DNA of 16,446 bases, taken from contig USDT01000046.1 in assembly GCA_900553465.1 (NCBI GenBank), positions 1 through 16,446 of the forward strand. The letters run 5' to 3'. A program made the position numbers and the translations under genes. Within the stretch, counting starts at the first letter, position 1. Every line of letters begins with the position of its first letter. Below, in pieces: positions 1 to 7,186 of the stretch. Source of the DNA: an uncultured Prevotella sp. Its GTDB lineage: Bacteria; Bacteroidota; Bacteroidia; Bacteroidales; Bacteroidaceae. The notes beneath the pieces are model-generated. The model ran no database searches and was not told where the DNA came from. It saw only the letters and a list, made by a program, of their open reading frames with translations.

Positions 1-52
1 TTACGTCTGTTTTCCGAAAATATTTTGTCAAAAAAAAGTCAAGAAAAACTGT

Positions 53-75
53 AAGCCCGCCTCTCGGGTTTTCTT
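53..75 (+). terminator. Weak candidate intrinsic terminator at left edge
   Basis: A 7-bp stem (53-59 with 65-71, one G-T wobble) encloses a 5-base loop and runs into a T-rich stretch, TTTTCTTC. It could end a gene lying to the left of the window. The stem is short, and no gene end is visible in the window to confirm the role. Confidence 0.35.
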
Positions 76-409
76 CAGAAACGCTGATTCTGTAATATGG
101 AAAAGCACGGAAAGATATGCAACAGGCGTGCATTGACGGCGTGTCGGTTGCGGCAGTTTCAATTTATTATTGCATGAGTTCCGTTCCGTCGCGGTATATA
201 ACGCTCCGCGTGTCATAAAGTTTTACGCCATTCAGTGGCGTTTAATGAATAACACTCTTCCCCCGCACAGCGTCTACCGCGCTGCATAAATCTAAGACCA
301 AGACTCTGATATTTATTTTCGTATTATTCAAAGGCAGTCTTTTTGTTTTCCCATCACTGTTTATCAGGCTAACCGGAATGGCATGATTAAGTTGTGGAAT
401 GTCCTGTCT

Positions 410-425
410 GATATTTATAAATATC
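410..425. promoter_or_regulatory. 16-bp palindrome, candidate operator
   Basis: GATATTTATAAATATC is a perfect dyad about 120 bp upstream of the predicted manA -7 box. Its core ATATTT-AT-AAATAT resembles the dyad over the araC -7 box at 5851-5867 (ATATTT-GCC-AAATAT). It could be an operator for the mannan regulator, but AT-rich DNA produces such palindromes by chance. Confidence 0.35.
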
Positions 426-540
426 CCCGGTTGTGCCTGTTCCCGTGCCCCGTGTCGCGCCTGACCGGCTTTATACTTAAAATATCAATAAAGTGCCACC
501 ATTGGCTAATATAGTATTATATCGGGTGGAAAAAATGGAA

Positions 541-548
541 TATCTTTG
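541..548 (+). promoter_or_regulatory. Bacteroidota-type -7 promoter element for the mannan operon
   Basis: TATCTTTG fits the TAnnTTTG consensus of the Bacteroidota primary sigma factor. No good TTTG -33 element lies about 20 bases upstream, so the promoter may need an activator. Transcription from about 553 would give a leader of about 150 bases before the GH26 start at 702. Confidence 0.5.
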
Positions 549-701
549 CAAACAGTTGGCGGCCCTTCTGTCGCCGTGTCCGCAGGGCCTCGCGCCACGC
601 TTATGGCAGACTCTCGGACGGGGCTGGCGGAGTTTCCGGACATAAGGGCCGGCCGGCGCAGAAAAGCGGATTTACCGTAAACCAAAAACAAAAAACACAA
701 G

Positions 702-1781
702 ATGAGAAAAATTCTTTTTACGGCCATTGCCGCGATAGTGGCTTTGTGTGCAGACGCACAGAACGGCACGCCGGCGGCAGAACTGCTGGCGAGGATGGAG
801 CGCATACAGTGGCGCGGAGTGATGATGGGCCATCAGGACGACCCTATGTACGGCACCACATGGAAGTATGAGGCAGGACGCAGCGACGTGAAGGACGTGT
901 GCGGCGACTATCCGGCAGTGATGGGTTTCGACCTCGGCAAGATAGAGTATGGCAGTGAGCGCAACCTCGACGGTGTGCCTTTCTCGCTCATGCGTGACGA
1001 GATAAGGGCGCAGCACGAACGCGGCGGCATAGTGACGCTGAGCTGGCATCCCGGCAATCCGGCCACGGGCGGCAACTCGTGGGACGCCAAGGGCCGCGCT
1101 GTGGGCAAACTGCTGCCCGGCGCTTCTCTCGCTTCTGTGTGCGACGAATGGCTCGGACGTGTGGCCGACTTCATCGGTTCGCTCAAGGACAAGGACGGCA
1201 GACGCATCCCCGTCATATTCCGTCCGTGGCACGAGATGAACGGCGCGTGGTTCTGGTGGGGCTGCGACAGCTGCACGCCTGAGGAGTACCGCCGGCTCTA
1301 TATCCACACCCACGACTTCCTCACTGCCCGCGGACTCGACAACATAGTGTGGGCCTACTCGCCCAATCTGAGCAACGGCACGCCCACCGAGGAGTCTTAT
1401 CTGCTTTATTATCCCGGCGACTGCTACGTCGATCTGCTCGGAACAGACGTCTATCAGCAGTCGGCCGACAACGCCTCCTACCGTGCCGACGTGCGCAAGG
1501 AGCTGAAGGTGGTGACGGCGGTTGGCCGCAGCCGTGGCAAGCTGACGGCTCTCACAGAGACCGGCCACCGCGGAGTGCCCTACGAGCGTTGGTTCACCGA
1601 GTGTCTGCTGCCCGTTATTACGGAGTTTCCCATAAGCTACGTGCTGCTCTGGCGCAACGCCTGGGACAACCCTGAAGAGAACTTCTGCGCCGCTCCCGAC
1701 AAGGCTGTGGCCCCGGACTTCGTGAAGTTCCACGACCACGCTTCGACACTTTTCATCAAGGATGTGGCAGGACTGAAATAA
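702..1781 (+). CDS. manA: GH26 beta-mannanase (ManA type, probably mannobiose-forming)
   Basis: This is a 359-residue secreted glycoside hydrolase of family 26, which hydrolyses beta-1,4-mannan. Residues 1-19 form a signal peptide (basic MRK, then a hydrophobic core, with ADA before Q20). C16 lacks a good lipobox (V-A-L-C), so signal peptidase I cleavage and a periplasmic enzyme are more likely than a lipoprotein. The acid/base Glu is E178 in RPWHEMNG and the nucleophile is E286 in LTETGH, the two signature GH26 sites. Length is normal for a single-domain enzyme with no carbohydrate-binding module. It heads an operon with a GH130 phosphorylase, symporter and epimerase, as in Bacteroides fragilis, where the counterpart ManA is an exo-acting mannobiose producer. 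Exo specificity here is inferred from context, not seen. Confidence 0.93.
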   Translation: MRKILFTAIAAIVALCADAQNGTPAAELLARMERIQWRGVMMGHQDDPMYGTTWKYEAGRSDVKDVCGDYPAVMGFDLGKIEYGSERNLDGVPFSLMRDEIRAQHERGGIVTLSWHPGNPATGGNSWDAKGRAVGKLLPGASLASVCDEWLGRVADFIGSLKDKDGRRIPVIFRPWHEMNGAWFWWGCDSCTPEEYRRLYIHTHDFLTARGLDNIVWAYSPNLSNGTPTEESYLLYYPGDCYVDLLGTDVYQQSADNASYRADVRKELKVVTAVGRSRGKLTALTETGHRGVPYERWFTECLLPVITEFPISYVLLWRNAWDNPEENFCAAPDKAVAPDFVKFHDHASTLFIKDVAGLK

Positions 1782-1841
1782 CCAACGCCGCCGCATCTGT
1801 ATTCAGACAACACCGAAACATCAATATGATCACAATATACT

Positions 1842-3020
1842 ATGAACGGATTTGAACAAAAAGTGAAATTGCTCAGGCAGAGGCACGAGGCCCTGCTGTG
1901 CAGAAAGAATGAGCCACTTGAACATGATAACGGCATTTACAGCAAATACAGATATCCTGTGCTCACTGCCGAGCACACGCCGTTGGAGTGGCGCTACGAC
2001 TTCAGCGAGAAGGACAATCCCTTCCTCATGCAGCGCATCATGATGAACGCCGTGCTCAACGCGGGAGCCATAAAGTGGAACGGCAGGTATGTTGTTGTGG
2101 CGCGTGTGGAGGGAGCCGACCGCAAGAGCTTCTTCGCCGTGGCCGAGAGTCCTAACGGCATCGACAACTTCCGCTTCTGGCCGGAGCCTGTCACCATGCC
2201 CGACGACCTCATACCGGCAACCAACATCTACGACATGCGCCTCACGGCTCATGAGGATGGATGGGTATATGGCATATTCTGTGCCGAGCGCCACGACGAC
2301 AGCTGTCCGGGAGACCTGTCTGCCGCCACTGCAACGGCGGGCATAGCGCGCACACGCGACCTCATACACTGGGATCGTCTGCCCGACCTCCGCACTCCGA
2401 GTCAGCAGCGCAACGTCGTGCTTCATCCCGAGTTTGTCAACGGAAAGTACGCTCTCTACACACGTCCGCAGGACGGATTCATCGACACCGGTTCGGGCGG
2501 CGGCATAGGATGGGCGCTTGTCGATGACATGACAAACGCCGTGGTGACCGAAGAGAAGATAATCAATCTGCGCCACTATCACACCATCATGGAGGTGAAG
2601 AACGGCGAAGGACCTCACCCCATAAAGACAAAGTATGGATGGCTGCACCTTGCACACGGTGTGCGCGGATGTGCCTCGGGTCTCAGATACGTTCTTTACA
2701 TGTACATGACCGCGCTCGACGATCCTACGCGCGTCATAGCCCAGCCGGGCGGTTACTTCCTAGTGCCGGAGGGTGAGGAGTATGTGGGCGACGTGATGAA
2801 CGTGGTGTTCTCCAACGGATGGATAGCCGACGAGGACGGAAAGGTGTATATCTACTACGCAAGCAGCGACACACGCCTGCACGTGGCCACATCCACCATT
2901 GAGCGCCTCGTGGACTACTGCATGAACACTCCGGCCGACGGATTCACCACTACTGCCAGCGTGGAGACGCTGAAACGGCTTATTGCCAAGAACAGAGCCA
3001 CACTTGGGGCTGACCATTGA
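1842..3020 (+). CDS. GH130 4-O-beta-D-mannosyl-D-glucose phosphorylase
   Basis: This 392-residue cytoplasmic protein has no signal peptide. Family GH130 uses inorganic phosphate to split beta-mannosyl linkages; the subfamily 1 enzyme MGP turns mannosyl-1,4-glucose into alpha-mannose 1-phosphate and glucose. The five-bladed propeller family is recognised from NIYDMRLT (D131, the position of the general acid in the B. fragilis enzyme), the RQDG-like segment [17 protein letters not shown] near 207-223, and [16 protein letters not shown] near 246-261. Length matches B. fragilis MGP closely. It lies 60 bp after manA and two genes before the epimerase that would make its substrate. That context favours MGP over a mannooligosaccharide phosphorylase (GH130_2). 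Confidence 0.93.
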   Translation: MNGFEQKVKLLRQRHEALLCRKNEPLEHDNGIYSKYRYPVLTAEHTPLEWRYDFSEKDNPFLMQRIMMNAVLNAGAIKWNGRYVVVARVEGADRKSFFAVAESPNGIDNFRFWPEPVTMPDDLIPATNIYDMRLTAHEDGWVYGIFCAERHDDSCPGDLSAATATAGIARTRDLIHWDRLPDLRTPSQQRNVVLHPEFVNGKYALYTRPQDGFIDTGSGGGIGWALVDDMTNAVVTEEKIINLRHYHTIMEVKNGEGPHPIKTKYGWLHLAHGVRGCASGLRYVLYMYMTALDDPTRVIAQPGGYFLVPEGEEYVGDVMNVVFSNGWIADEDGKVYIYYASSDTRLHVATSTIERLVDYCMNTPADGFTTTASVETLKRLIAKNRATLGADH

Positions 3021-3053
3021 CATAATCCTATATCACAACCTTATTTGCACAGG

Positions 3054-3091
3054 CGGTCTGTTGCGGCGTGATTGTGTGCCGCAACGGACTG
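3054..3091 (+). other. Intra-operon hairpin between phosphorylase and symporter genes
   Basis: A 12-bp stem (3056-3067 with 3078-3089, one G-T wobble) surrounds a 10-base loop, and the stem can extend two further pairs to 3054/3091. It lacks a T-tract, so it is not a simple terminator. It could protect the 3' end of the upstream mRNA or mark a processing site that sets different levels for the enzyme and transporter genes. Confidence 0.55.
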
Positions 3092-3122
3092 ACCTTTAAA
3101 CCGATAACTGAAACATAAACAG

Positions 3123-4520
3123 ATGATAAGACTCAGAGAAAAAATTGGCTACGGCCTGGGCGACATGTCGTCGTCCATGTTCTGGAAGATATTCGGTGCT
3201 TATCTGATGATCTTCTACACCGACGTGTTCGGACTGCCGGCTGCCGTGGTGGGCACGATGTTCGCCGTAACACGTGTCTGGGACTCCGTCTTCGATCCGT
3301 TCGTAGGCGTTGTCGCCGACCGCACCACCACACGCATGGGCAAGTTCCGTCCCTATCTGCTGTGGCTTGCCATACCGTTCGCACTCATAGGAGTGCTCAC
3401 TTTTGTCACCCCTTCCTTCGGTATGCAGGGCAAGATTGTATATGCTTACTTCACATACACGCTTATGATGATGGTCTACAGCGCCATCAACGTGCCTTAC
3501 GCGTCGCTCCTCGGAGTGATAAGTCCCGACCCGGGCGACCGCAACGTGCTCGCCACCTTCCGCATGGTGTTTGCTTATATCGGCTCGTTCGTGGTGCTGC
3601 TGCTCTTCATGCCGCTGGTCAACGCTTTCGGAGGCGAGGCAGCTGACGGTACGATGGTGGGCTGGATGACGCGTCCGCAGTTCGCATGGGCGATGGCGGT
3701 GGTTATTGTCGCCGTGGCGTGTGCGCTGCTCTTCTTCGGCTGTTTCTCGCTGACGCGCGAGAGGGTGAAGCCTGTCACCGGCAAGCGTACGCCTCTGCGC
3801 ACCGACCTGCGCGACCTTCTGCACAACCGTCCGTGGTGGATTCTGCTCGGAGCGGGTGTCGCTTCGCTCGTGTTCAACTCTATACGCGACGGTGCGACTG
3901 TCTATTATTTCAAGTATTTTGTTGACGAGACAGCCTTCGGAAAGGTCACTTTCCTCGGCATTCCGTTCGTACTGAGCGGACTGTATCTGGCTCTCGGTCA
4001 GGCAGCCAACATCATCGGTGTGATTCTGGCGGCACCCGTGAGCAACCGCATAGGCAAGCGCCGCACGTTCATGGCGGCCATGGCACTGGCTACACTGCTC
4101 AGTCTTGTGTTCTGGTTCTTCGATAAGGACGAGCTGACACTCATCTTCGTGTTCCAGGTTCTCATAAGCATCTGCGCCGGAAGCATATTCCCCCTGCTGT
4201 GGAGCATGTATGCCGACTGTGCCGACTACAGTGAGCTCAAGACCGGAAACCGCGCAACGGGACTAATCTTCAGCTCGTCGTCGATGAGCCAGAAACTGGG
4301 ATGGGCCATCGGAACGGCACTCACCGGATGGATGCTCGGTGCCTTCGGGTTTGTGGCAAACAGTGTGCAGACACCCGAAACCATCAACGGCATAAGGATG
4401 TTCCTCAGCATTCTGCCGGCTGCCGGAGCGTTTGTCAGTCTGGTGTTCATAGCGTTCTATCCGCTCTCAGAGAACCGCATGAAGGAGATTACGGCCGAGC
4501 TGAAAGCCCGCCGCGGATGA
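3123..4520 (+). CDS. GPH-family (MelB-like) sugar:cation symporter, probable mannobiose importer
   Basis: This 465-residue inner-membrane protein has about 12 hydrophobic segments and belongs to the glycoside-pentoside-hexuronide:cation symporters of the MFS superfamily. Family marks are G-L-G-D near residues 11-14, YLMIFYTDVFGL near 27-38, and RVWDSVFDP followed by DRTTTRMGKFRP (51-77). D54 and D58 in helix II have the same spacing as the cation-binding aspartates D55/D59 of MelB, so sodium or proton coupling is likely. Length is normal. It sits between the phosphorylase and the epimerase, so the likely cargo is beta-1,4-mannobiose or another short mannooligosaccharide. Substrate is inferred from the operon; family membership is clear. 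Confidence 0.9.
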   Translation: MIRLREKIGYGLGDMSSSMFWKIFGAYLMIFYTDVFGLPAAVVGTMFAVTRVWDSVFDPFVGVVADRTTTRMGKFRPYLLWLAIPFALIGVLTFVTPSFGMQGKIVYAYFTYTLMMMVYSAINVPYASLLGVISPDPGDRNVLATFRMVFAYIGSFVVLLLFMPLVNAFGGEAADGTMVGWMTRPQFAWAMAVVIVAVACALLFFGCFSLTRERVKPVTGKRTPLRTDLRDLLHNRPWWILLGAGVASLVFNSIRDGATVYYFKYFVDETAFGKVTFLGIPFVLSGLYLALGQAANIIGVILAAPVSNRIGKRRTFMAAMALATLLSLVFWFFDKDELTLIFVFQVLISICAGSIFPLLWSMYADCADYSELKTGNRATGLIFSSSSMSQKLGWAIGTALTGWMLGAFGFVANSVQTPETINGIRMFLSILPAAGAFVSLVFIAFYPLSENRMKEITAELKARRG

Positions 4521-4593
4521 CATATTATGTCTGCCGTGCGCATGACGCCGTGCGGCGGATACTGTTTCGTTATATAAAAAATGACTGCATGAC

Positions 4594-5787
4594 ATGACAA
4601 GAATAAGCAATGAACTGAAAAACGAGATGCGCGAGGTGCTGGAAAACAACATCCTGAACTTCTGGACCGGGCGCATGACCGACACCGTAAACGGAGGCTA
4701 CTACGGCCGCATCGACGGTAACGACCGCCTGGTGGCCGATGCCGACAAGGGCGCCATACTCAATGCGCGCATCCTTTGGTCGTTCGCGGCGGCATACAGG
4801 GTGCTGGGAGACAACAGCTATCTGGCCGCAGCACGGCGTGCCAAGGACTATATCGTGGAGCATTTCATCGATCATAAGTACGGCGGAGTGTACTGGAGTC
4901 TCGACTGCGAAGGACGTCCAAAGGACCGGAAAAAGCAGATCTATGCCATAGGTTTCGCCATATACGGCCTGTCGGAGTATGCACGTGCCACGGGAGACAG
5001 CGCTGCGCTCGACTGCGCCATATCTCTTTACCGCGACATAGAAGCCCATGCCTTCGATCCTGTGAACAACGGTTATACTGAGGCTATGACCGAAGAGTGG
5101 GACCACATAGACGACATGCGGCTGTCTGACAAGGACGAGAATATGTCGAAAACCATGAACACGCACCTTCACATCATCGAGCCTTACACCAACCTTTACC
5201 GCGTATGGCCCGACGCCGAATTGCGCGGCAGACTGCTGAACCTGCTCGATGTGTTCACCGGAAAGATTCTCAACCCCGACACTTCGCACCTCGATCTGTT
5301 CTTCGACGACGCTTGGAACGGTCGCCGCAACATCCAGAGCTTCGGCCACGACATCGAGGCTTCGTGGCTCTTGCACGAGACTGCGCTCGTGCTTGGTGAC
5401 GAAGAGGTGCTGCGACGTATTGCCCCTGTGGTGAGAGACGTGGCGCGTGCCGCCGACGAAGGACTGCGTCCGGACGGTGCGATGGTTTATGAGAAATGGC
5501 TCGACACAGGCCGCACCGACACCGAACTGCACTGGTGGGTACAGTGTGAGAACATCATCGGTCACGTGAATCTGTATCAGCACTTCGGTGATGAGGCTGC
5601 GCTCGAGACTGCCGTGAGCTGCTGGAACTTTGTGAAAGAACGGCTTATTGACCGCAAGGGCGGCGAATGGTTCTGGAGCATACGTCCGGACGGCACGCCA
5701 AACCGTGACGACGACAAGGCTGGATTCTGGAAATGTCCGTATCACAACACACGCATGTGTCTGGAGATAATGGAGCGCGACTTTTGA
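4594..5787 (+). CDS. Cellobiose 2-epimerase
   Basis: This 397-residue cytoplasmic enzyme of the N-acylglucosamine 2-epimerase fold ((alpha/alpha)6 barrel) epimerises the reducing-end sugar of beta-1,4 disaccharides, here presumably mannobiose to mannosyl-glucose. Residues matching the known active site are R59 (NARILW), H191 (TMNTHLHIIEPYT), H252 (FGHDIEASWL) and H384 (PYHNTRM). In cellobiose 2-epimerases one Arg and three His play these roles. The HDIEASWL and PYHNTRM motifs favour this family over the GlcNAc 2-epimerases. It is the last operon gene, 73 bp after the symporter, and its stop codon overlaps the terminator stem. The start at 4594 is chosen because the upstream ATG at 4580 runs straight into a stop. 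Confidence 0.93.
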   Translation: MTRISNELKNEMREVLENNILNFWTGRMTDTVNGGYYGRIDGNDRLVADADKGAILNARILWSFAAAYRVLGDNSYLAAARRAKDYIVEHFIDHKYGGVYWSLDCEGRPKDRKKQIYAIGFAIYGLSEYARATGDSAALDCAISLYRDIEAHAFDPVNNGYTEAMTEEWDHIDDMRLSDKDENMSKTMNTHLHIIEPYTNLYRVWPDAELRGRLLNLLDVFTGKILNPDTSHLDLFFDDAWNGRRNIQSFGHDIEASWLLHETALVLGDEEVLRRIAPVVRDVARAADEGLRPDGAMVYEKWLDTGRTDTELHWWVQCENIIGHVNLYQHFGDEAALETAVSCWNFVKERLIDRKGGEWFWSIRPDGTPNRDDDKAGFWKCPYHNTRMCLEIMERDF

Positions 5788-5815
5788 AAAAACGGCAGAT
5801 AATGCCGTTTTTTTT
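5787..5815 (+). terminator. Strong intrinsic terminator of the mannan operon
   Basis: A perfect stem AAAAAACGGCA / TGCCGTTTTTT with the 5-base loop GATAA starts at the epimerase stop codon and ends in a run of Ts to 5815. The A-run on the left arm could also let it act on the minus strand, but no minus-strand gene approaches it. It separates the operon from the regulator gene. Confidence 0.93.
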
Positions 5816-5850
5816 GCTTCTCATGTTTCGCAGATATGCATTTTATTTAG

Positions 5851-5867
5851 TATATTTGCCAAATATA
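5851..5867 (+). promoter_or_regulatory. araC promoter P1 with -7 box inside a perfect dyad
   Basis: TATATTTG (5851-5858) fits TAnnTTTG. It is the left arm of the perfect inverted repeat TATATTTGCCAAATATA. A weak -33 match (TTCG at 5827-5830) lies 20 bases upstream. Because the dyad covers the -7 box, a protein bound there would block initiation, which would suit autoregulation. No binding has been shown. Confidence 0.5.
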
Positions 5868-5913
5868 GGATGCGGCACGGCAATGTCAAATCCGGAAAAA
5901 CACAGTCTTTCCC

Positions 5914-5945
5914 TTTGTATTTGCTCTCGCTTTTCACCATATTTG
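5914..5945 (+). promoter_or_regulatory. araC promoter candidate P2
   Basis: TTTG at 5914-5917 is followed, after 20 bases, by CATATTTG (5938-5945), which differs from TAnnTTTG only at the first base. Spacing fits the Bacteroidota -33/-7 pattern better than P1. It would give a short leader of about 45 bases before the start at 5997. Confidence 0.5.
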
Positions 5946-5996
5946 CAACTACTGGCTTGTTTGATAACTGAAAACCGATAAACCACTACTAAAGAC

Positions 5997-6893
5997 ATGA
6001 GAAATCAGAAGACGGGCGAGCATGTTATGCGCGAGGTTACGCCACTGATGGAACGCGACATGCTGTATATTGCTGACAGGCGTAAGAAGGAATTTACATA
6101 TCCTATTCATAATCATGACGTGTTCGAACTGAATTTCATCGAACACGCACCGGGCGTACGGCGCATCGTTGGCGACAGCAGCGAAGTGATAGGCGAGTAC
6201 GACCTCGTACTCATAACCGGCACAGAGCTCGAGCACGTATGGCTTCAGAACACGTGCACAAGCGAGAATATACACGAGGTGACGGTGCAGTTCCGTTTCG
6301 ATCTTTCGGAGGACGGACTGCTCTACAAGAACCCTTTCACACGCATACGCAACATGCTGATGATGGCGCGCAACGGCATGTGTTTCCATATGGATGCCAT
6401 CATGGAAGTATATACGCTGTTACTGTCGCTCAGTTCTGTGAAGGACGGATTTTCGTCGTTCATGCAGTTTATGGAGATTCTCAACATCCTGTCGCGTAGC
6501 GAGGGCGCACGCACACTGGCCACAACGAGCTATGCCAAGGTGAATTTGGGTGAGGACTCGCGCCGCATACTGAAGGTGAAGGACTACATCGACAACAACT
6601 ACGGCGAGGAGATAAAGCTGGGAACGCTTGCAGGGCTGGCCTGTATGAGCGAGGCGGCGTTCAGCCGTTTCTTCAAGCTGCACACCGGACGCACCGTGAG
6701 CGACTACATCATTGACATACGCATGGGTTACGCCACGCGCATGCTCATTGACACTACTGACACCGTCGCCGACATAAGCTTCCGCTGCGGATACAACAAT
6801 CTGAGCAATTTCAACCGTATGTTCAGACGCAAGAAGGGATGCACGCCCACAGAGTTCCGTGAGTATTACCGCAAGATAAAAGTGATTGTTTAG
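5997..6893 (+). CDS. AraC-family transcriptional regulator, probable regulator of the mannan operon
   Basis: This 298-residue cytoplasmic DNA-binding protein has an N-terminal cupin-like sensing domain (about 20-130, with H38 and H40 in YPIHNHDVFELNF and the LITGTELEH strand). A C-terminal AraC double helix-turn-helix spans about 190-293, with LAGLACMSEAAFSRFFK as the first and VADISFRCGYNNLSNFNRMFRRKKGCTP as the second. It lies just after the operon terminator on the same strand with its own promoters. By analogy with sugar-responsive AraC proteins it probably activates the mannan operon, with mannobiose or mannosyl-glucose as a plausible signal. Neither target nor ligand is shown by sequence. 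M11 is a possible alternative start. Confidence 0.88.
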   Translation: MRNQKTGEHVMREVTPLMERDMLYIADRRKKEFTYPIHNHDVFELNFIEHAPGVRRIVGDSSEVIGEYDLVLITGTELEHVWLQNTCTSENIHEVTVQFRFDLSEDGLLYKNPFTRIRNMLMMARNGMCFHMDAIMEVYTLLLSLSSVKDGFSSFMQFMEILNILSRSEGARTLATTSYAKVNLGEDSRRILKVKDYIDNNYGEEIKLGTLAGLACMSEAAFSRFFKLHTGRTVSDYIIDIRMGYATRMLIDTTDTVADISFRCGYNNLSNFNRMFRRKKGCTPTEFREYYRKIKVIV

Positions 6894-6948
6894 GTATGGT
6901 GCAGGGCGAAAAGTCCTGATATGATTTCTGTCATGCACTGTCTTACAG

Positions 6949-6999
6949 GCCGTCGCACTCTCTGCGACGGCTCCAAACGTCGTTAAAAGTGTTTTTTTT
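6949..6999 (+). terminator. Hairpin region with T-run after araC, possible terminator
   Basis: A perfect 9-bp stem (6949-6957 with 6963-6971, loop CTCTC) follows the regulator gene. A second, mutually exclusive 5-bp stem CGACG/CGTCG pairs 6965-6969 with 6978-6982. Eight Ts lie at 6992-6999. The T-run is 9 bases beyond the second stem and 20 beyond the first, so this is not a textbook terminator. Confidence 0.4.
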
Positions 7000-7032
7000 C
7001 GATGCAAAACACGCATTATGACGATTATTTCT

Positions 7033-7040
7033 TATCTTTG
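7033..7040 (+). promoter_or_regulatory. -7 promoter element for the ATPase-DUF4435 unit
   Basis: TATCTTTG fits TAnnTTTG and is identical to the box at 541-548. No clear TTTG -33 element lies about 20 bases upstream. Initiation near 7046 would give a leader of about 140 bases before the ATPase start at 7187. The rest of the 6894-7186 gap shows no gene. Confidence 0.5.
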
Positions 7041-7186
7041 TTATTGATAATGCTGCAACCTGTGAACGGTTTTATGCCCCGTGTTCACAGCGTCCGGCAT
7101 GTATCATCATAATTTGTTTCAATCATCGCCGGCACAGCCGCGCCGTCTCCGTTGCAGCCTTATGCCGGCCTCAAAACGCTACGAAT

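Larger units (their letters stand above)
76..701. other. Non-coding region upstream of the mannan operon
   Basis: I see no convincing gene here. The first part is moderately AT-rich, with small dyads: a 6-bp stem ACGCCA/TGGCGT at 225-241 and a perfect 16-bp palindrome at 410-425. A 12-bp direct repeat TCTGATATTTAT lies at 305-316 and 407-418. From about 550 to 665 the sequence turns GC-rich and looks like a structured 5' leader for the GH26 gene. It includes a GGCCCT/AGGGCC stem (561-566 with 584-589). Confidence 0.6.

Noticed and set aside
28..216. Minus-strand open frame of 62 codons at the left edge
   Set aside because: No motif or start context; it spans a hairpin resembling a terminator.
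535..645. Small open frame of 36 codons (starting MEYLCKQL) upstream of manA
   Set aside because: Its ATG lies upstream of the predicted -7 box, so the predicted transcript would not contain it, and the peptide has no recognisable feature.
672..1796. Long minus-strand open frame (374 codons) opposite the GH26 gene
   Set aside because: It is antisense to a gene with clear GH26 catalytic motifs; its protein is rich in His/Arg/Val and lacks any domain, typical of a shadow frame in GC-rich coding DNA.
4570..5745. Minus-strand open frame of 391 codons opposite the epimerase
   Set aside because: The plus strand has all active-site residues of cellobiose 2-epimerase; the antisense product shows no recognisable family.
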